A stretch of 49,101 nucleotides of DNA from Natrinema pallidum DSM 3751 (GCF_000337615.1 NZ_AOII01000099.1:1-49101), one strand, 5' to 3'. Counted from the stretch's first letter, positions 22,924 through 31,696 are shown. A program made the numbers and translations. The notes: generated by a model not told the origin, from the sequence alone.

Positions 22924-23627
22924 CGGTCAACGCCTACAACGCCTCGAGCGACCGCTACGAGTGCGACGACGACATTCTCGCTTCCGCGCCCGAGAACCCG
23001 GTCCGATTCCTCGCGACCCACAACGACGATTTCGTCTGGCAGGGCATGATCGACGGGATCGACGACCTCGATCGGCTCGAAGCCTACCGGCAGGCAGAGA
23101 AGCGCCACATCGACGGCCGCTACGACAAGACGAAGGTCCACAAGTACATCGACGCTCGCGAGCGCGAGCTGACCGACGGGCAGACACCCGACGCCACGGC
23201 CGACCCCGTCCCGGCAACGGATGGCGGCAAGACCGTCACGGAATCGGCCACGCGCGAGGAAATCGTGACTCACGAAGACGACCACGATGAGCCACACCCG
23301 GTTTTCAACATCCCACACACGCCCGTTCGCGTCCCGGTGAAACGAGACGACGCGGACGACGCCGACACTCTCCACCCCGACGTGAAAGGACTCGACGCTG
23401 GCGAGGTCCTGGTCCTCGAGCGCGTCGAGCCAACGGAATACATCTTCCCGGCGACCACGCAGGCCGACGCGCCGTACCTCCTTCGGACCGAGACCGACGA
23501 GACGGTCGAGCAACTCACGTTCGACCGTGTTCTCGCGCGACTCGAGGGAAGCCCCGATCCGTCGCCACTTACAGCAACCGACGTGCGACCACCTGCGAAC
23601 GCGGCAACGAACGGGGGTGGCGAGTAA
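22920..23627 (+). CDS. Unknown acidic protein
   Basis: A 235-residue protein. Residues 1-85 are a helical domain rich in Asp, Tyr and His (DDIDDLDRLEAYRQAEKRHI); then a linker and a beta-rich part (about 125-215, strands VRVPVKRDD, EVLVLERVEPTEY). It may be two domains. Family not recognised. Second gene of the 22738-30104 run. Confidence 0.55.
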   Translation: MTVNAYNASSDRYECDDDILASAPENPVRFLATHNDDFVWQGMIDGIDDLDRLEAYRQAEKRHIDGRYDKTKVHKYIDARERELTDGQTPDATADPVPATDGGKTVTESATREEIVTHEDDHDEPHPVFNIPHTPVRVPVKRDDADDADTLHPDVKGLDAGEVLVLERVEPTEYIFPATTQADAPYLLRTETDETVEQLTFDRVLARLEGSPDPSPLTATDVRPPANAATNGGGE

Positions 23628-23628
23628 G

Positions 23629-24360
23629 ATGGATCGCCACCCGAATCACTACAACACGCAGAAAGTCTCCGACGCCGAACTCCGCGAGCGCGTCAGGGAG
23701 TGCTACGCAAACGGCGACACGCTCGCGGCCGGCGGCGTCACAGCCGAAGTGGTCGCCGCCGACCTCCCGATCGTCCCCGAGACCGCGAAGGGCCGTCTCC
23801 GCGATCTCGCCGACGAGGGCGACCTCGAGCGTGATTGGGGATTCGAGGACGACGGCCAGCAACGACTCGGCTACCGACCGGCGACCGCTGAGGAAAAACG
23901 GCTCGTGACCGACGGCGGTCGCGACGTTCGATCCTCGGACGATACTGACCGCTATCTCGTCACCGTAGACAGTGAGACGCACGAGGGAGAGTGGCTCCGG
24001 ATGGTTTCCTGTCCGATTCCTCACTGCGATGCAGTCCAGGGTGAGGATTACGGACGGTTCTCGAGCCATCTGGCCGCCGAGCACGACCCCGAAGATGTCG
24101 GGCTGTCGTCTGACGGACGCCGCGTCGCTACCGATGGCGGCGTCGATCAGTCCTCGAGCGGTACTGAGCGTTCATGTCCATCGTGTGGGTGGGAAGTTCC
24201 TGAGTCACAGTCTCAACTGCTGGACCCAACACACGGTCGTGTGTGGACTTGCGAAGATGACTCGTGTCGTGTTCGGAGATTCGTTGACCGATCACAAGAG
24301 ACGGATACTGAACGCGAGGATCACGACGAATCGGGGCGAAACAATGGGGGTGACGCGTAG
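23629..24360 (+). CDS. Protein with winged-helix domain and zinc fingers
   Basis: A 243-residue protein. The N-terminal 85 residues look like a winged-helix domain (ELRERVRECYANGDTLAA, then VPETAKGRLRDLADEGDLER). A C2H2-like finger follows (CPIPHC, then HLAAEH, about 125-150) and a C-terminal zinc ribbon (CPSCGW, then CEDDSC). It starts one base after the stop of the previous gene (TAAG-ATG). It is probably a transcription regulator or DNA-interacting protein. Confidence 0.55.
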   Translation: MDRHPNHYNTQKVSDAELRERVRECYANGDTLAAGGVTAEVVAADLPIVPETAKGRLRDLADEGDLERDWGFEDDGQQRLGYRPATAEEKRLVTDGGRDVRSSDDTDRYLVTVDSETHEGEWLRMVSCPIPHCDAVQGEDYGRFSSHLAAEHDPEDVGLSSDGRRVATDGGVDQSSSGTERSCPSCGWEVPESQSQLLDPTHGRVWTCEDDSCRVRRFVDRSQETDTEREDHDESGRNNGGDA

Positions 24361-24699
24361 ATGTCGACCCGAACCGTCACCATTGAGATTCCGATCCCGC
24401 GACTCACGCCCGAGTCCGCCTGTTGGCTCCTCGTCGCAGCGGCGATCGCGGTGGACCTCATCACGACCCAGATCGGCTTGCAGGCTGGCCTCATCGAGAG
24501 CAACCCTGTCGCACGCGACGCCCTCGAGTACGGCGTCGCCGGAGCACTCGCGCTGAAAGCCGGCGCGATCGGCGTCGGGGTGGCCTGCCGCCCGCTGCTC
24601 GCACACCCCTACCGACCGCTCATCCCGCTCGGGCTGGCACTGCCGTGGCTCGCCGCCGGAGCCTGGAACTGGGTGGCGATTACGGGGGTGCTCGCCTAA
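24361..24699 (+). CDS. Small membrane protein, paralogue of 17418-17774
   Basis: A 112-residue protein with four hydrophobic segments and the pattern SACWLLVAAAIAVDLITT, LIESNP, LKAGA, shared in order and spacing with the 17418-17774 protein. It resembles DUF5658-type haloarchaeal membrane proteins. The ATG follows the TAG of the zinc-finger gene directly, and its stop overlaps the next ATG (TAATG). Confidence 0.65.
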   Translation: MSTRTVTIEIPIPRLTPESACWLLVAAAIAVDLITTQIGLQAGLIESNPVARDALEYGVAGALALKAGAIGVGVACRPLLAHPYRPLIPLGLALPWLAAGAWNWVAITGVLA

Positions 24700-24995
24700 T
24701 GTCGTCTGACGACAGCCACGCGAGTCGCGTCGCCGCCCAACTCGCCGAAGCCGAGGACGCGGACCTCGAGACACCTACGGAGGATGATCGAACCCGCTCG
24801 GAGCGTCCTCAGTGGACGCCGACCGGCACCGAGTCCGCGAGCGCACCGACCTGCCAGAACTGCGGCGCACAGGTCACGCCCCGCTTCGCCCGTGTGTTCG
24901 GGGACAACGACGACATCGCTCACGCCTGCCCCGACTGTACCGACAACCGACGACTGGCGCGTGACGCCGCCCAAGCAGGGGGTGGACTGCGATGA
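24699..24995 (+). CDS. Zinc-ribbon protein (DUF7563-like)
   Basis: A 98-residue protein: an acidic, disordered first half, then a zinc ribbon with CQNCGAQVTPRFARVFGD and CPDC. This ribbon with RFARVFGD between the Cys pairs is a haloarchaeal family I associate with DUF7563. The stop overlaps the ATG of the methyltransferase, which suggests that they work together. Confidence 0.6.
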   Translation: MSSDDSHASRVAAQLAEAEDADLETPTEDDRTRSERPQWTPTGTESASAPTCQNCGAQVTPRFARVFGDNDDIAHACPDCTDNRRLARDAAQAGGGLR

Positions 24996-26746
24996 CCGAC
25001 ACGTTCGTCGCGGTCGACCTGTTCGCGGGCGCTGGCGGACTCTCGACGGGACTCGTCAAGGCGATCATCGACACGCACGCGGAGACGATCGCCCGCGAAA
25101 CCGGACTCACACCCACCGAGATCACGATGAGTCACACCCGCGTTCACTGGTGGCTCGAGCAACACGTCGAACTCCATGCGGTCAACCACTGGGAACCGGC
25201 GATTGCCACGCACGAACAGAACCATCCGTGGGCCGAGCACTACCACGCGAAGATCGAAGAACTGCACCCGCCGGACGTCGTCGCACCGGGCGAGGTCGAC
25301 CTCCTGGTCGGCGGCCCCTCCTGTACTCACCACAGCAAAGCACGCGGCGGCAAGCCCGTCAACGAACAGAAACGCGCGAGCGGCTGGCACGTGCTTCACT
25401 GGGTTGAACACCTCCAGCCCGACCACATCATGCTCGAGAACGTCCCCGAGTTTCGCGACTGGGGGCCGATCGAGGACGGGCAGTCGACCAACGACGGCTC
25501 GATCTTCCAGCGCTGGATCGGGATGCTCGAGGCACTCGGCTACTCGGTCCTGTTCGACGACGAAGACGACGACTACGGAACAGTCCTGAACGCTGCCGAC
25601 TACGGCGAGGCCCAGTCCCGAAAGCGCCTGTTCATCGTCGCGTCGCAGGATCACCGCCCGACCGCGCCTGATCCGACTCACGACGATGCCGATCCCGACA
25701 AGCCCGATCGCCGAACGGCGGCCGACATCATCGACTGGTCGGATCTCGGCGACTCGCTGTGGACGCGAGACCTCGAGAACCCGCGCGTGCAACCACTCGC
25801 GAAGAACACGATGGCCCGGATCGCTGAGGGCATCCGGCGGCACTGTGGTGACCGACTCGAGCCGCTGGCCGACGCCCTCGCCGAGATCGGCAAGGACGAA
25901 CTCCGCGACCTCCGTGAGACGATCGTCCCCGTCGAGTACGCGGCCACCGTCGCCGACGCCGTGGACACGCCGTTCCTGGTCCGAATCCCGAACGGCCGGA
26001 CGACGCTCACGACGCCGGAGACGTTCTGCCTTCGCCAACAGTCCGGCGGCGTTCCGCCGTCGACCGACACGCCGCTCCCGACCGTCGCGACGAAAGGTGC
26101 GATTTCGGTGGCCGCCGCCGAGCCGACGCCACTGATCCAACCGCGAAACGGCTCGCGTGGGGACCTGCATTCGAACGCGTTGTACGAACCCGACGCGCGG
26201 CCGCTGCACACGGTCACGGCGTCGAACCACGACGGCCACCTTGTGACGCCGTACCTCTGTCCGATGTACAGCGCGTCAAACTCACAGCGCCCGCGAACAC
26301 GAACGATCGGGAGACCTCTGCCGACGGTAACAGCACAGAAATCGGCACCCGCCTGCCTTGCGACGCCGTTCCTGACGAAGTACTACAAGAACTCGGACGT
26401 GACCGATATCGACGCGCCACTCCCGACGGTCACGAAGAAACTCCGCTTCGGACTCTGCGTGCCGGAGGTGTTCCCGTTCGGACTCGACGTGCGCTACCGG
26501 ATGCTCGAGCCCGACGAACTCAAGCAAGCGCAGGGGTTCCCCGAAGGCTACGACCTCGCGGGTGAGACGAAAACGGACGTCACTGAGCAGATCGGCAACG
26601 CAGTCCCGGTCAATCTCGCACGGGCGCTGTGCCGGCATCTCCTGGTCGACGAGACGCCGAGCCTATCGACGTTCGGCGGCGGGATCACGGCCGATCCCGA
26701 CGCTGAGGTCCCGGAGTACTCGGAGGTGATCGAGAGCGATGATTGA
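24992..26746 (+). CDS. C5 cytosine-specific DNA methyltransferase
   Basis: A 584-residue enzyme that puts a methyl group on cytosine C5 using S-adenosylmethionine. Motif I is DLFAGAGGLSTGL (about residues 9-21); the catalytic motif IV reads GGPSCTHHS (about 105) rather than the usual PPCQ-F-S, with the nucleophile Cys present; ENVPEF is motif VI (about 150); EAQSRKRLF is motif VIII; QGFPEGY and QIGNAVP make motifs IX-X. A long variable region at about 270-480 is the target-recognition part. No restriction enzyme gene is adjacent, so protection of the element from host restriction is the likely role. Confidence 0.85.
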   Translation: MTDTFVAVDLFAGAGGLSTGLVKAIIDTHAETIARETGLTPTEITMSHTRVHWWLEQHVELHAVNHWEPAIATHEQNHPWAEHYHAKIEELHPPDVVAPGEVDLLVGGPSCTHHSKARGGKPVNEQKRASGWHVLHWVEHLQPDHIMLENVPEFRDWGPIEDGQSTNDGSIFQRWIGMLEALGYSVLFDDEDDDYGTVLNAADYGEAQSRKRLFIVASQDHRPTAPDPTHDDADPDKPDRRTAADIIDWSDLGDSLWTRDLENPRVQPLAKNTMARIAEGIRRHCGDRLEPLADALAEIGKDELRDLRETIVPVEYAATVADAVDTPFLVRIPNGRTTLTTPETFCLRQQSGGVPPSTDTPLPTVATKGAISVAAAEPTPLIQPRNGSRGDLHSNALYEPDARPLHTVTASNHDGHLVTPYLCPMYSASNSQRPRTRTIGRPLPTVTAQKSAPACLATPFLTKYYKNSDVTDIDAPLPTVTKKLRFGLCVPEVFPFGLDVRYRMLEPDELKQAQGFPEGYDLAGETKTDVTEQIGNAVPVNLARALCRHLLVDETPSLSTFGGGITADPDAEVPEYSEVIESDD

Positions 26747-27068
26747 TGTCTCGCCCGACGAGTTCCCCGGCCGCGGCGACCTCCCCGACGCGCTGGCGTT
26801 CGTGAAACCAAATCGCGCCCGTGCATACATCGCCCTCGAGCGTGCCGACGGCCCGGTGACCGCCACGGAACTCAAGGACGCACTCGGCTGTTCGAACGCG
26901 ACGGCCTATCGGTGTCTGAACGACCTGCAAGAGATCGACCTCGTCTGTGAGTCGATCCGCCTCGGCGGGGAGTACAGCCCAAAAACGGCCTACACGACGG
27001 TTGCAGACGCGCCGTCGTGGGACCGCGCCCGCGCCGACGGCCCTACTCCGGCAGAATCGGACCGATGA
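26739..27068 (+). CDS. Winged-helix/HTH protein
   Basis: A 109-residue protein with a winged HTH (ARAYIALERADGPVTATELK, then ALGCSNATAYRCLNDLQEIDL) and a Gly/Tyr-rich wing. Overlaps the methyltransferase by 8 bases, so it may regulate that operon. It is distinct from the PhiH1-type regulators elsewhere. Confidence 0.6.
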   Translation: MIDVSPDEFPGRGDLPDALAFVKPNRARAYIALERADGPVTATELKDALGCSNATAYRCLNDLQEIDLVCESIRLGGEYSPKTAYTTVADAPSWDRARADGPTPAESDR

Positions 27069-27631
27069 CCACCCAGTACACGACTCGACCCATGGCGACA
27101 CGCAACCCAACCCCGACCGACAGTACCGACGACCAACTGACGCTTTCGGCTTACGATCACACCGCTGCGTTCCCAGCACAAGACACCGACACCGAGGGCT
27201 GCCGACCCGACAAACTCGACGCCGACGACGATGTCGACACGCGACTCGTGAAACTCACCGGCGACGATGGGTGGACCGACGACGAACTCGCGACGTTCTA
27301 CGAGCGGGGCTACTTCCCACTCGAGATCGCGACCGACCTCGGCCTCGAGCGCTCGGAGGTGGCCGATCGATTGCGACGGGCGGGCCACCTGCAACCGCAT
27401 GACGACTACCGAACGCTCGCTGAACTCTACGACGAGCGGGGCTACTCGACCACCGAAATCGCGGAGACGGCCTGCGACGGGCAGGTCAGTTCGGAGACGG
27501 TCGCCGAGCGACTGCACCGCTTTGGACTGCACCAGGAGTCGGCCCAAGACAAACTCGCGGCGATGGACCCCGACGAGTTGGATCTTACAACCGATGCTGA
27601 CGACCGCGAGGAGCGGAGGGTTCGGGCATGA
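27065..27631 (+). CDS. Protein with two HTH-like repeats
   Basis: A 188-residue protein with two related units, each a conserved (E/L)-x-YERGYFPLEIATDLG or YDERGYSTTEIAET type HTH, at about 75-115 and 120-160. The repeat design recalls the five-HTH HNH protein but has no nuclease domain. ATGA overlap with the gene before. Probable DNA-binding protein. Confidence 0.55.
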   Translation: MTTQYTTRPMATRNPTPTDSTDDQLTLSAYDHTAAFPAQDTDTEGCRPDKLDADDDVDTRLVKLTGDDGWTDDELATFYERGYFPLEIATDLGLERSEVADRLRRAGHLQPHDDYRTLAELYDERGYSTTEIAETACDGQVSSETVAERLHRFGLHQESAQDKLAAMDPDELDLTTDADDREERRVRA

Positions 27632-27723
27632 TCGAAGCCGACGACGCGGACGTTGAGCGAGCGATTCGACAACTCGAAACCGACGAACAGCGCCGCGAGG
27701 AATCCGAGAGGTTCTACCAATGA
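27628..27723 (+). CDS. 31-residue charged peptide
   Basis: A short ORF (MIEADDADVERAIRQLE) forming one charged helix, with overlaps at both ends (ATGA at each side). The couplings argue for translation; no function can be assigned. Confidence 0.45.
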   Translation: MIEADDADVERAIRQLETDEQRREESERFYQ

Positions 27724-28223
27724 GTACGCACACCGACACCCCAACCGACGTACCGCTACTCCATGAGGGAATGCACCACTGCGAGGATTGCGGCCAGACT
27801 GTCCTCATGCCCTCGAGCCGGCGCTACGAAGGTCTCGAGTGCGATGACGCAGTTTACTGTCCGCGCTGTGCCCGCGACCATATAGCAGCCGACGAGTGGA
27901 ACCTTCGCTGGGGCCGCGAGATCGCCCTGTTAGACGAGATTCGCGAGGACCGCTCGCTCGCACTCAAGTACGTCTTGCCGGGCTGTCCGGCCCACTACAT
28001 CGTTCACGACGAGGACCACGTCTACAACCAGTGGTTTCGCTGCGAGGACGACGAACAGCGGTACACGACGATGGGCGAGACGTATATCGTCTCGGCGATG
28101 AAACGCGCGGTTTTCAGCGCATACGCCGACGACCCGCCGAAGACGGTCCGAATCGTGAACGCACCGATCAACGCCGACCACCCGGAGACGAACGCGGTCC
28201 CAATGAGCTACGAGCAAGCATGA
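27720..28223 (+). CDS. Zinc-binding unknown protein
   Basis: A 167-residue protein. CEDCGQ (about 21-26) and CPRCARDH (about 47-54) form a zinc ribbon. A conserved-looking mixed domain with WGREIALLDEIRED and several Tyr/Trp follows. Unknown family. ATGA overlaps on both sides. Confidence 0.55.
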   Translation: MSTHTDTPTDVPLLHEGMHHCEDCGQTVLMPSSRRYEGLECDDAVYCPRCARDHIAADEWNLRWGREIALLDEIREDRSLALKYVLPGCPAHYIVHDEDHVYNQWFRCEDDEQRYTTMGETYIVSAMKRAVFSAYADDPPKTVRIVNAPINADHPETNAVPMSYEQA

Positions 28224-28834
28224 CCACCGAAACCGACACCGACGACCTCGAGTACGCCGAACGCTGTACCGCTGACCTGCTCTGGCGAGCGTCGAAAGCG
28301 AACACCCACCTTGCCGGAATCGAATCGAACGCCGCCCCGGTCGCATCGCTACAATCGGCCCATTCGGATCTCTGCCAGACTCTTGCGAACACGAACCGGG
28401 CGATCGCCCAAGTCGAACAGGCGATCACCGCTCGTCGCGACGGCCACGGGCGGGCAATGCCCCGCGAGATTACGAGCGAACACGCCGACCGCTTCGACGA
28501 GATTTACGACGGTCCGGTGTACTACCTGGCGATCCAACTACTCGAGAAGAATCGCCACGAGTACCTGTACGCGACGCCGGATACGTACGGCGCGGAACAG
28601 ATCGAACGCCACGGGCTGACCGAGAACCAGCGCAAGTGGCTCCGCGAGTTACAGGATGCATGGCAGGCACACGACGAGGTGTACGACCCGCGGACGATCG
28701 ACGACGACCGACTCTCGAATCACCTTCGGACAGTCGTCTCGGAGTCGCGCAACGAGAACTGGGGAAACGTCCGGGCGAATCTCGAATCGGCGCTCGAGGC
28801 CGTCGACGAACTCGCGGAGGACGATTCGGAATGA
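28220..28834 (+). CDS. Helical protein of unknown function
   Basis: A 204-residue, almost all-alpha protein with heptad-like patterns (TLANTNRAIAQVEQAI, about 55-70) and an acidic C-terminal coil (ALEAVDELAEDD). No motif recognised. Its ATG overlaps the stop before; a longer frame upstream is only a shadow. Confidence 0.5.
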   Translation: MTTETDTDDLEYAERCTADLLWRASKANTHLAGIESNAAPVASLQSAHSDLCQTLANTNRAIAQVEQAITARRDGHGRAMPREITSEHADRFDEIYDGPVYYLAIQLLEKNRHEYLYATPDTYGAEQIERHGLTENQRKWLRELQDAWQAHDEVYDPRTIDDDRLSNHLRTVVSESRNENWGNVRANLESALEAVDELAEDDSE

Positions 28835-29046
28835 GTGACCACCGTCACGCAACGGACCGAAAGCGCGTCACTGTCGTTGCGGGCTGTCCGAACGGCTGCC
28901 AGCAGTACGAACTCGAGACGGAAGGCAAGGCCGAGTCGGTCGAATCGCTCATCGAGGACGTGACCGACAGTTTCGGCGAGTGTACCAAATGCGGCGCGTC
29001 GATGGGCGTGCTCCGCGACGAGGAACCCAGCGAGGTCTTGGAATGA
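28831..29046 (+). CDS. Zinc-ribbon miniprotein
   Basis: A 71-residue protein with CPNGC (19-23) and CTKCG (51-55), a two-pair zinc site around a helix. Overlaps both neighbours. It is one of about ten such small zinc proteins on this element. Confidence 0.55.
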   Translation: MSDHRHATDRKRVTVVAGCPNGCQQYELETEGKAESVESLIEDVTDSFGECTKCGASMGVLRDEEPSEVLE

Positions 29047-29264
29047 CCGAAACCGAATCCGATCCCTTCGACTACGTGGACCGCTCGGATCTCGAGACGC
29101 CGCACGCCACCCAGCCCCGACCCACGCTCGAGGCCGTCCGCGTCGAACACGACGACCGCCCGGACGAACTCGGCGTCACGCCGGTTGACATGGCCCCGGG
29201 CGTACTGACCGAATGGATCACGATCGACGAGGCGGACGTGTGCGACCTCGCGGAGTGGAGATAA
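29043..29264 (+). CDS. Small acidic protein
   Basis: A 73-residue acidic protein ending ADVCDLAEWR, with no motif I recognise. ATGA overlap with the zinc miniprotein. The next gene begins 4 bases after its stop. Confidence 0.45.
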   Translation: MTETESDPFDYVDRSDLETPHATQPRPTLEAVRVEHDDRPDELGVTPVDMAPGVLTEWITIDEADVCDLAEWR

Positions 29265-29267
29265 CAC

Positions 29268-30104
29268 ATGACTACGAAATCACTTGAACACGAAACGAAG
29301 ATCGTTTGGGAGATCGACCCGACTGAGGTAGAATACGTCCGTGAACACTGGTTTCAAACCGGAACGCGGACCCGACCGATCCCAATGCAGCGGGACGACT
29401 ACACGCGGTGTGGCTACGCCGTACTCGAGGCCGACGCGCCGAAAGCTCACTCCCCACACGTATTCAATCGGCGCGGATTCTACCTCAAAGACAGCGACCG
29501 CCACTTGAGCGACGATGTGGACGTGTTCCAATATCAGTCGCCGGCCGAGGGCGTCGATCCGCTTACCGTTCGGCCCGGACAGCGGGGCGAAAAGACCTCG
29601 CGAACGGACGACGACCGCGAGAACGCGCCACCAAGGGATACGCTCGAGGCCGAGAACATCGTTCTCAATCTGGATGGGAACGACCCGGTTCCCGAATCGG
29701 GCCGCGAGCATGAAATCCCGTTCGTAACGACACAACACGAACGATTCGACGCATACGAACAGTTCAACGACCAAATGAAACCGGCACTATTGGTTCGCCA
29801 GATTCGACTCCGAACGTGGTCTTACATCGAGATCCAAATGCCGTATGGCGAAAGCGCAGCCTCGGAACACGACCACCTGCGGCTAACGGAGGCGGCGATC
29901 GAGGAAGCAAACCGCGTGATTGATAGCTACGAAGACAAATCTCGCGACTCTGGTTTCGGTTACATGGGCGCTCCGAGCGTCTCTGACTCAGACTACATTT
30001 CACTCCCCCATATGCGGCCGAAGGCTGCGATGGATCTAGCGAGCGAATTGTATCCGATCGTCATGGACGATTCAAACCTCGAGTTCCATAAAGAAAACCT
30101 CTGA
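29268..30104 (+). CDS. Unknown protein closing the accessory operon
   Basis: A 278-residue alpha/beta protein. It has repeated aromatic segments (VEYVREHWFQTG, LRTWSYIEIQMPYG) and a C-terminal helix (AAMDLASELYPIV). No signal or membrane segment. The codon use looks more AT-rich than that of the genes before it, which may mean a different origin. Family not recognised. Confidence 0.55.
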   Translation: MTTKSLEHETKIVWEIDPTEVEYVREHWFQTGTRTRPIPMQRDDYTRCGYAVLEADAPKAHSPHVFNRRGFYLKDSDRHLSDDVDVFQYQSPAEGVDPLTVRPGQRGEKTSRTDDDRENAPPRDTLEAENIVLNLDGNDPVPESGREHEIPFVTTQHERFDAYEQFNDQMKPALLVRQIRLRTWSYIEIQMPYGESAASEHDHLRLTEAAIEEANRVIDSYEDKSRDSGFGYMGAPSVSDSDYISLPHMRPKAAMDLASELYPIVMDDSNLEFHKENL

Positions 30105-30126
30105 TAGCGGACCGGCGCTCTTTCTC

Positions 30127-30744
30127 CTACCCGCGTACCACCCGGCCGATCCCCAGGACGGGCACCACAACGCCGCCTAACCAGTAGGGCACTTCGGGCG
30201 ACGGCAGCGTGTGGTCGATCCAGTGGCGTGCCCGCTGAATCGGCCCGGGCGAATTTGAGATCCCGACCGTGACCTGTCCGTCGGCGTTCGTATACGTCCG
30301 AATCACCTTCTTGCTGTCCGACGACGACGCGCCACCGCGCTCGAGGACTTCGCCGTAGCGACTCGAGCCGTCGGTCGGCATGGCCTCGCCGTTTCGCCAG
30401 ACAAGTCCCTGCTCCCCAGAGAGAGCCGTTTCGGTATGGGCCGCGATACCGATATTCGACTGCACCGCGGTTTCCGACGCGCCTCTGACCACCTCGAGAG
30501 ACAGGTCCGAATCCGCACTTGCCAGCACGGCGTCGGGCATCACATGAATCTCGGGCGGTGTGGCATCCCCACCGACGACGACAGTGAGATCCACGCTCCC
30601 GCCACCACTGTCGACCCGCGCCGACCCGACGCCAGAGGCGACCACGTACTCGCCGGCCGGACCACTCGCGGCCCGCAGCGTCGGCGGATCGGAGCGTGCG
30701 ACGGGTTCGGCCCGCAGGCGTTCCGAGAGGACATACGTCTTCAA
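30127..30744 (-). CDS. C-terminal part of a surface protein, probably truncated
   Basis: A 205-residue protein with beta-rich sequence (VDLTVVVGGDATPPEIHV) and a C-terminal hydrophobic anchor (VPYWLGGVVVPVLGIGRVV), the layout of an exported, anchored protein, yet with no signal peptide. Its first codons (MKTYVLSERLRAEP) overlap the 3' end of the HNH fragment in a second frame. The likely history is a fusion of an HNH gene start with the end of another gene. Whether it is expressed is uncertain. Confidence 0.45.
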   Translation of the reverse strand: MKTYVLSERLRAEPVARSDPPTLRAASGPAGEYVVASGVGSARVDSGGGSVDLTVVVGGDATPPEIHVMPDAVLASADSDLSLEVVRGASETAVQSNIGIAAHTETALSGEQGLVWRNGEAMPTDGSSRYGEVLERGGASSSDSKKVIRTYTNADGQVTVGISNSPGPIQRARHWIDHTLPSPEVPYWLGGVVVPVLGIGRVVRG

Positions 30745-30868
30745 ACTCGTCCCTTGGCGTTATATGATGTACGTCTGTACCGTCTCCACAGCCACACCGC
30801 TGGCACGTATGGTCGTCGCGATCCAATACCGCTTGCCGTGTCTTCTCGTACTCTGTGCCTCTATTCAT
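30735..30868 (-). pseudogene. HNH endonuclease N-terminal fragment
   Basis: From the ATG at 30868 the frame reads MNRGTEYEKTRQAVL, CQRCGCGDGTD, VHHITPRDEFED: the CxxC and HH-I part of an HNH nuclease. The asparagine-CxxC half that should follow is missing; after about residue 44 the frame turns into Arg/Gly-rich nonsense overlapping the 30744 ORF. The gene is cut at this junction. Its start overlaps the stop of the coiled-coil gene (30861). Confidence 0.6.
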
Positions 30869-31130
30869 CGGTTTCCTCAAGCCTTTCCCGCAGTTCGGAA
30901 AACTCGCGCTCGAGGCGATCTACCCGTTCGTCGTATTCTTCCTCCACGAACGCTTCGCGGAGCGTTTCATACAATTCTGGCCGGTTCTCTCGGAGTATCC
31001 GGGCGTCTTCCCGCAGCCGATCTTCTTTAGAGCGAATCCGTGAGAGGTGCGTCGATTCCGTCCCCGAATTCATTTCATCTACGCCACGCACCGCATCCCG
31101 CTCACCGTCGGTCAACAATGCCCTCGTCAT
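30861..31130 (-). CDS. Small coiled-coil protein
   Basis: An 89-residue charged helical protein starting MTRALLTDGERDAV, with THLSRIRSKEDRLREDARIL and a long coil to the end. Proteins with this start and coil are common in haloarchaeal genomes and often lie directly before an HNH gene, as here with the fragment. The start at 31130 is favoured over 31160 because a TATA-like GTATATG lies 27 bases before it. Confidence 0.65.
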   Translation of the reverse strand: MTRALLTDGERDAVRGVDEMNSGTESTHLSRIRSKEDRLREDARILRENRPELYETLREAFVEEEYDERVDRLEREFSELRERLEETDE

Positions 31131-31153
31131 TCGTCCCGGAGCAGTGTCTTGGC

Positions 31154-31161
31154 TCAACATA
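31154..31161 (-). promoter_or_regulatory. TATA box of the coiled-coil gene
   Basis: CGTATATG on the minus strand ends about 25-30 bases before the ATG at 31130; this fits a leaderless mRNA and decides the start. Confidence 0.5.
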
Positions 31162-31234
31162 TACGGTGTGGTTTACAGCATCCAGTGATAAAAGAATACC
31201 GTTAGAATAACTGTATCCCTTTAACCACAACAAA

Positions 31235-31243
31235 TATGTTTAT
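31235..31243 (+). promoter_or_regulatory. TATA box of the 31266 operon
   Basis: ATGTTTATC lies about 27 bases before the ATG at 31266, again the leaderless arrangement. An in-frame ATG at 31236 lies inside it and is not used. Confidence 0.5.
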
Positions 31244-31265
31244 CCAGTCCGTAACTGTGAGTGTA

Positions 31266-31694
31266 ATGTCGGCTGCTAATTCCGAGCGACTGACGGACGG
31301 AACGACGGTCGAACTGTCGTCGGTCATGCGCGTGACCGAGGGCGGTGAGATCCAGACCAAACGCTCTCCCGAATGGGTTTCAATCACCGATACGGGCCAC
31401 GACCGACTCCATGCCGAACTTGCGGCCGAGGTCGGCGCGTCGATCGACGACCGCGACACGCTCGCGACTGTCATCGATGCCGAGTACGACGGACTGGTCA
31501 AGTTCGACGCGACCGTGTCCGAGACTTCGGTCGACGTGACCGTGACCGGCGGGAAAGAGGGTCGATACGTCGGCTACTGCCCGTCGTGTGGCGAAGTCGA
31601 ATCCGAGGGCGGCTTTACGACCGACGAACACGGCGCGCCGCGGTGTAACGGACACGAATGTCTCCGAACTCTCGAAAAGGTCGTGGAGGTGTAA
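31266..31694 (+). CDS. Unknown protein with C-terminal zinc ribbon
   Basis: A 142-residue protein. The N-terminal 90 residues are a beta-rich domain. The C-terminal 50 residues form a zinc ribbon (CPSCGEVESEGGFTTDEHGAP then C-NGHEC). First gene of a four-gene operon that ends at 32948. Function unknown. Confidence 0.55.
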   Translation: MSAANSERLTDGTTVELSSVMRVTEGGEIQTKRSPEWVSITDTGHDRLHAELAAEVGASIDDRDTLATVIDAEYDGLVKFDATVSETSVDVTVTGGKEGRYVGYCPSCGEVESEGGFTTDEHGAPRCNGHECLRTLEKVVEV

Positions 31695-31696
31695 CT

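Noticed and set aside
29993-30880. A 295-codon minus-strand ORF covering the HNH fragment
   Set aside because: Only its first 44 or so residues look like a protein (HNH). The rest is Arg/Gly-rich shadow of the 30127-30744 gene and runs antisense into the end of the 29268-30104 gene.
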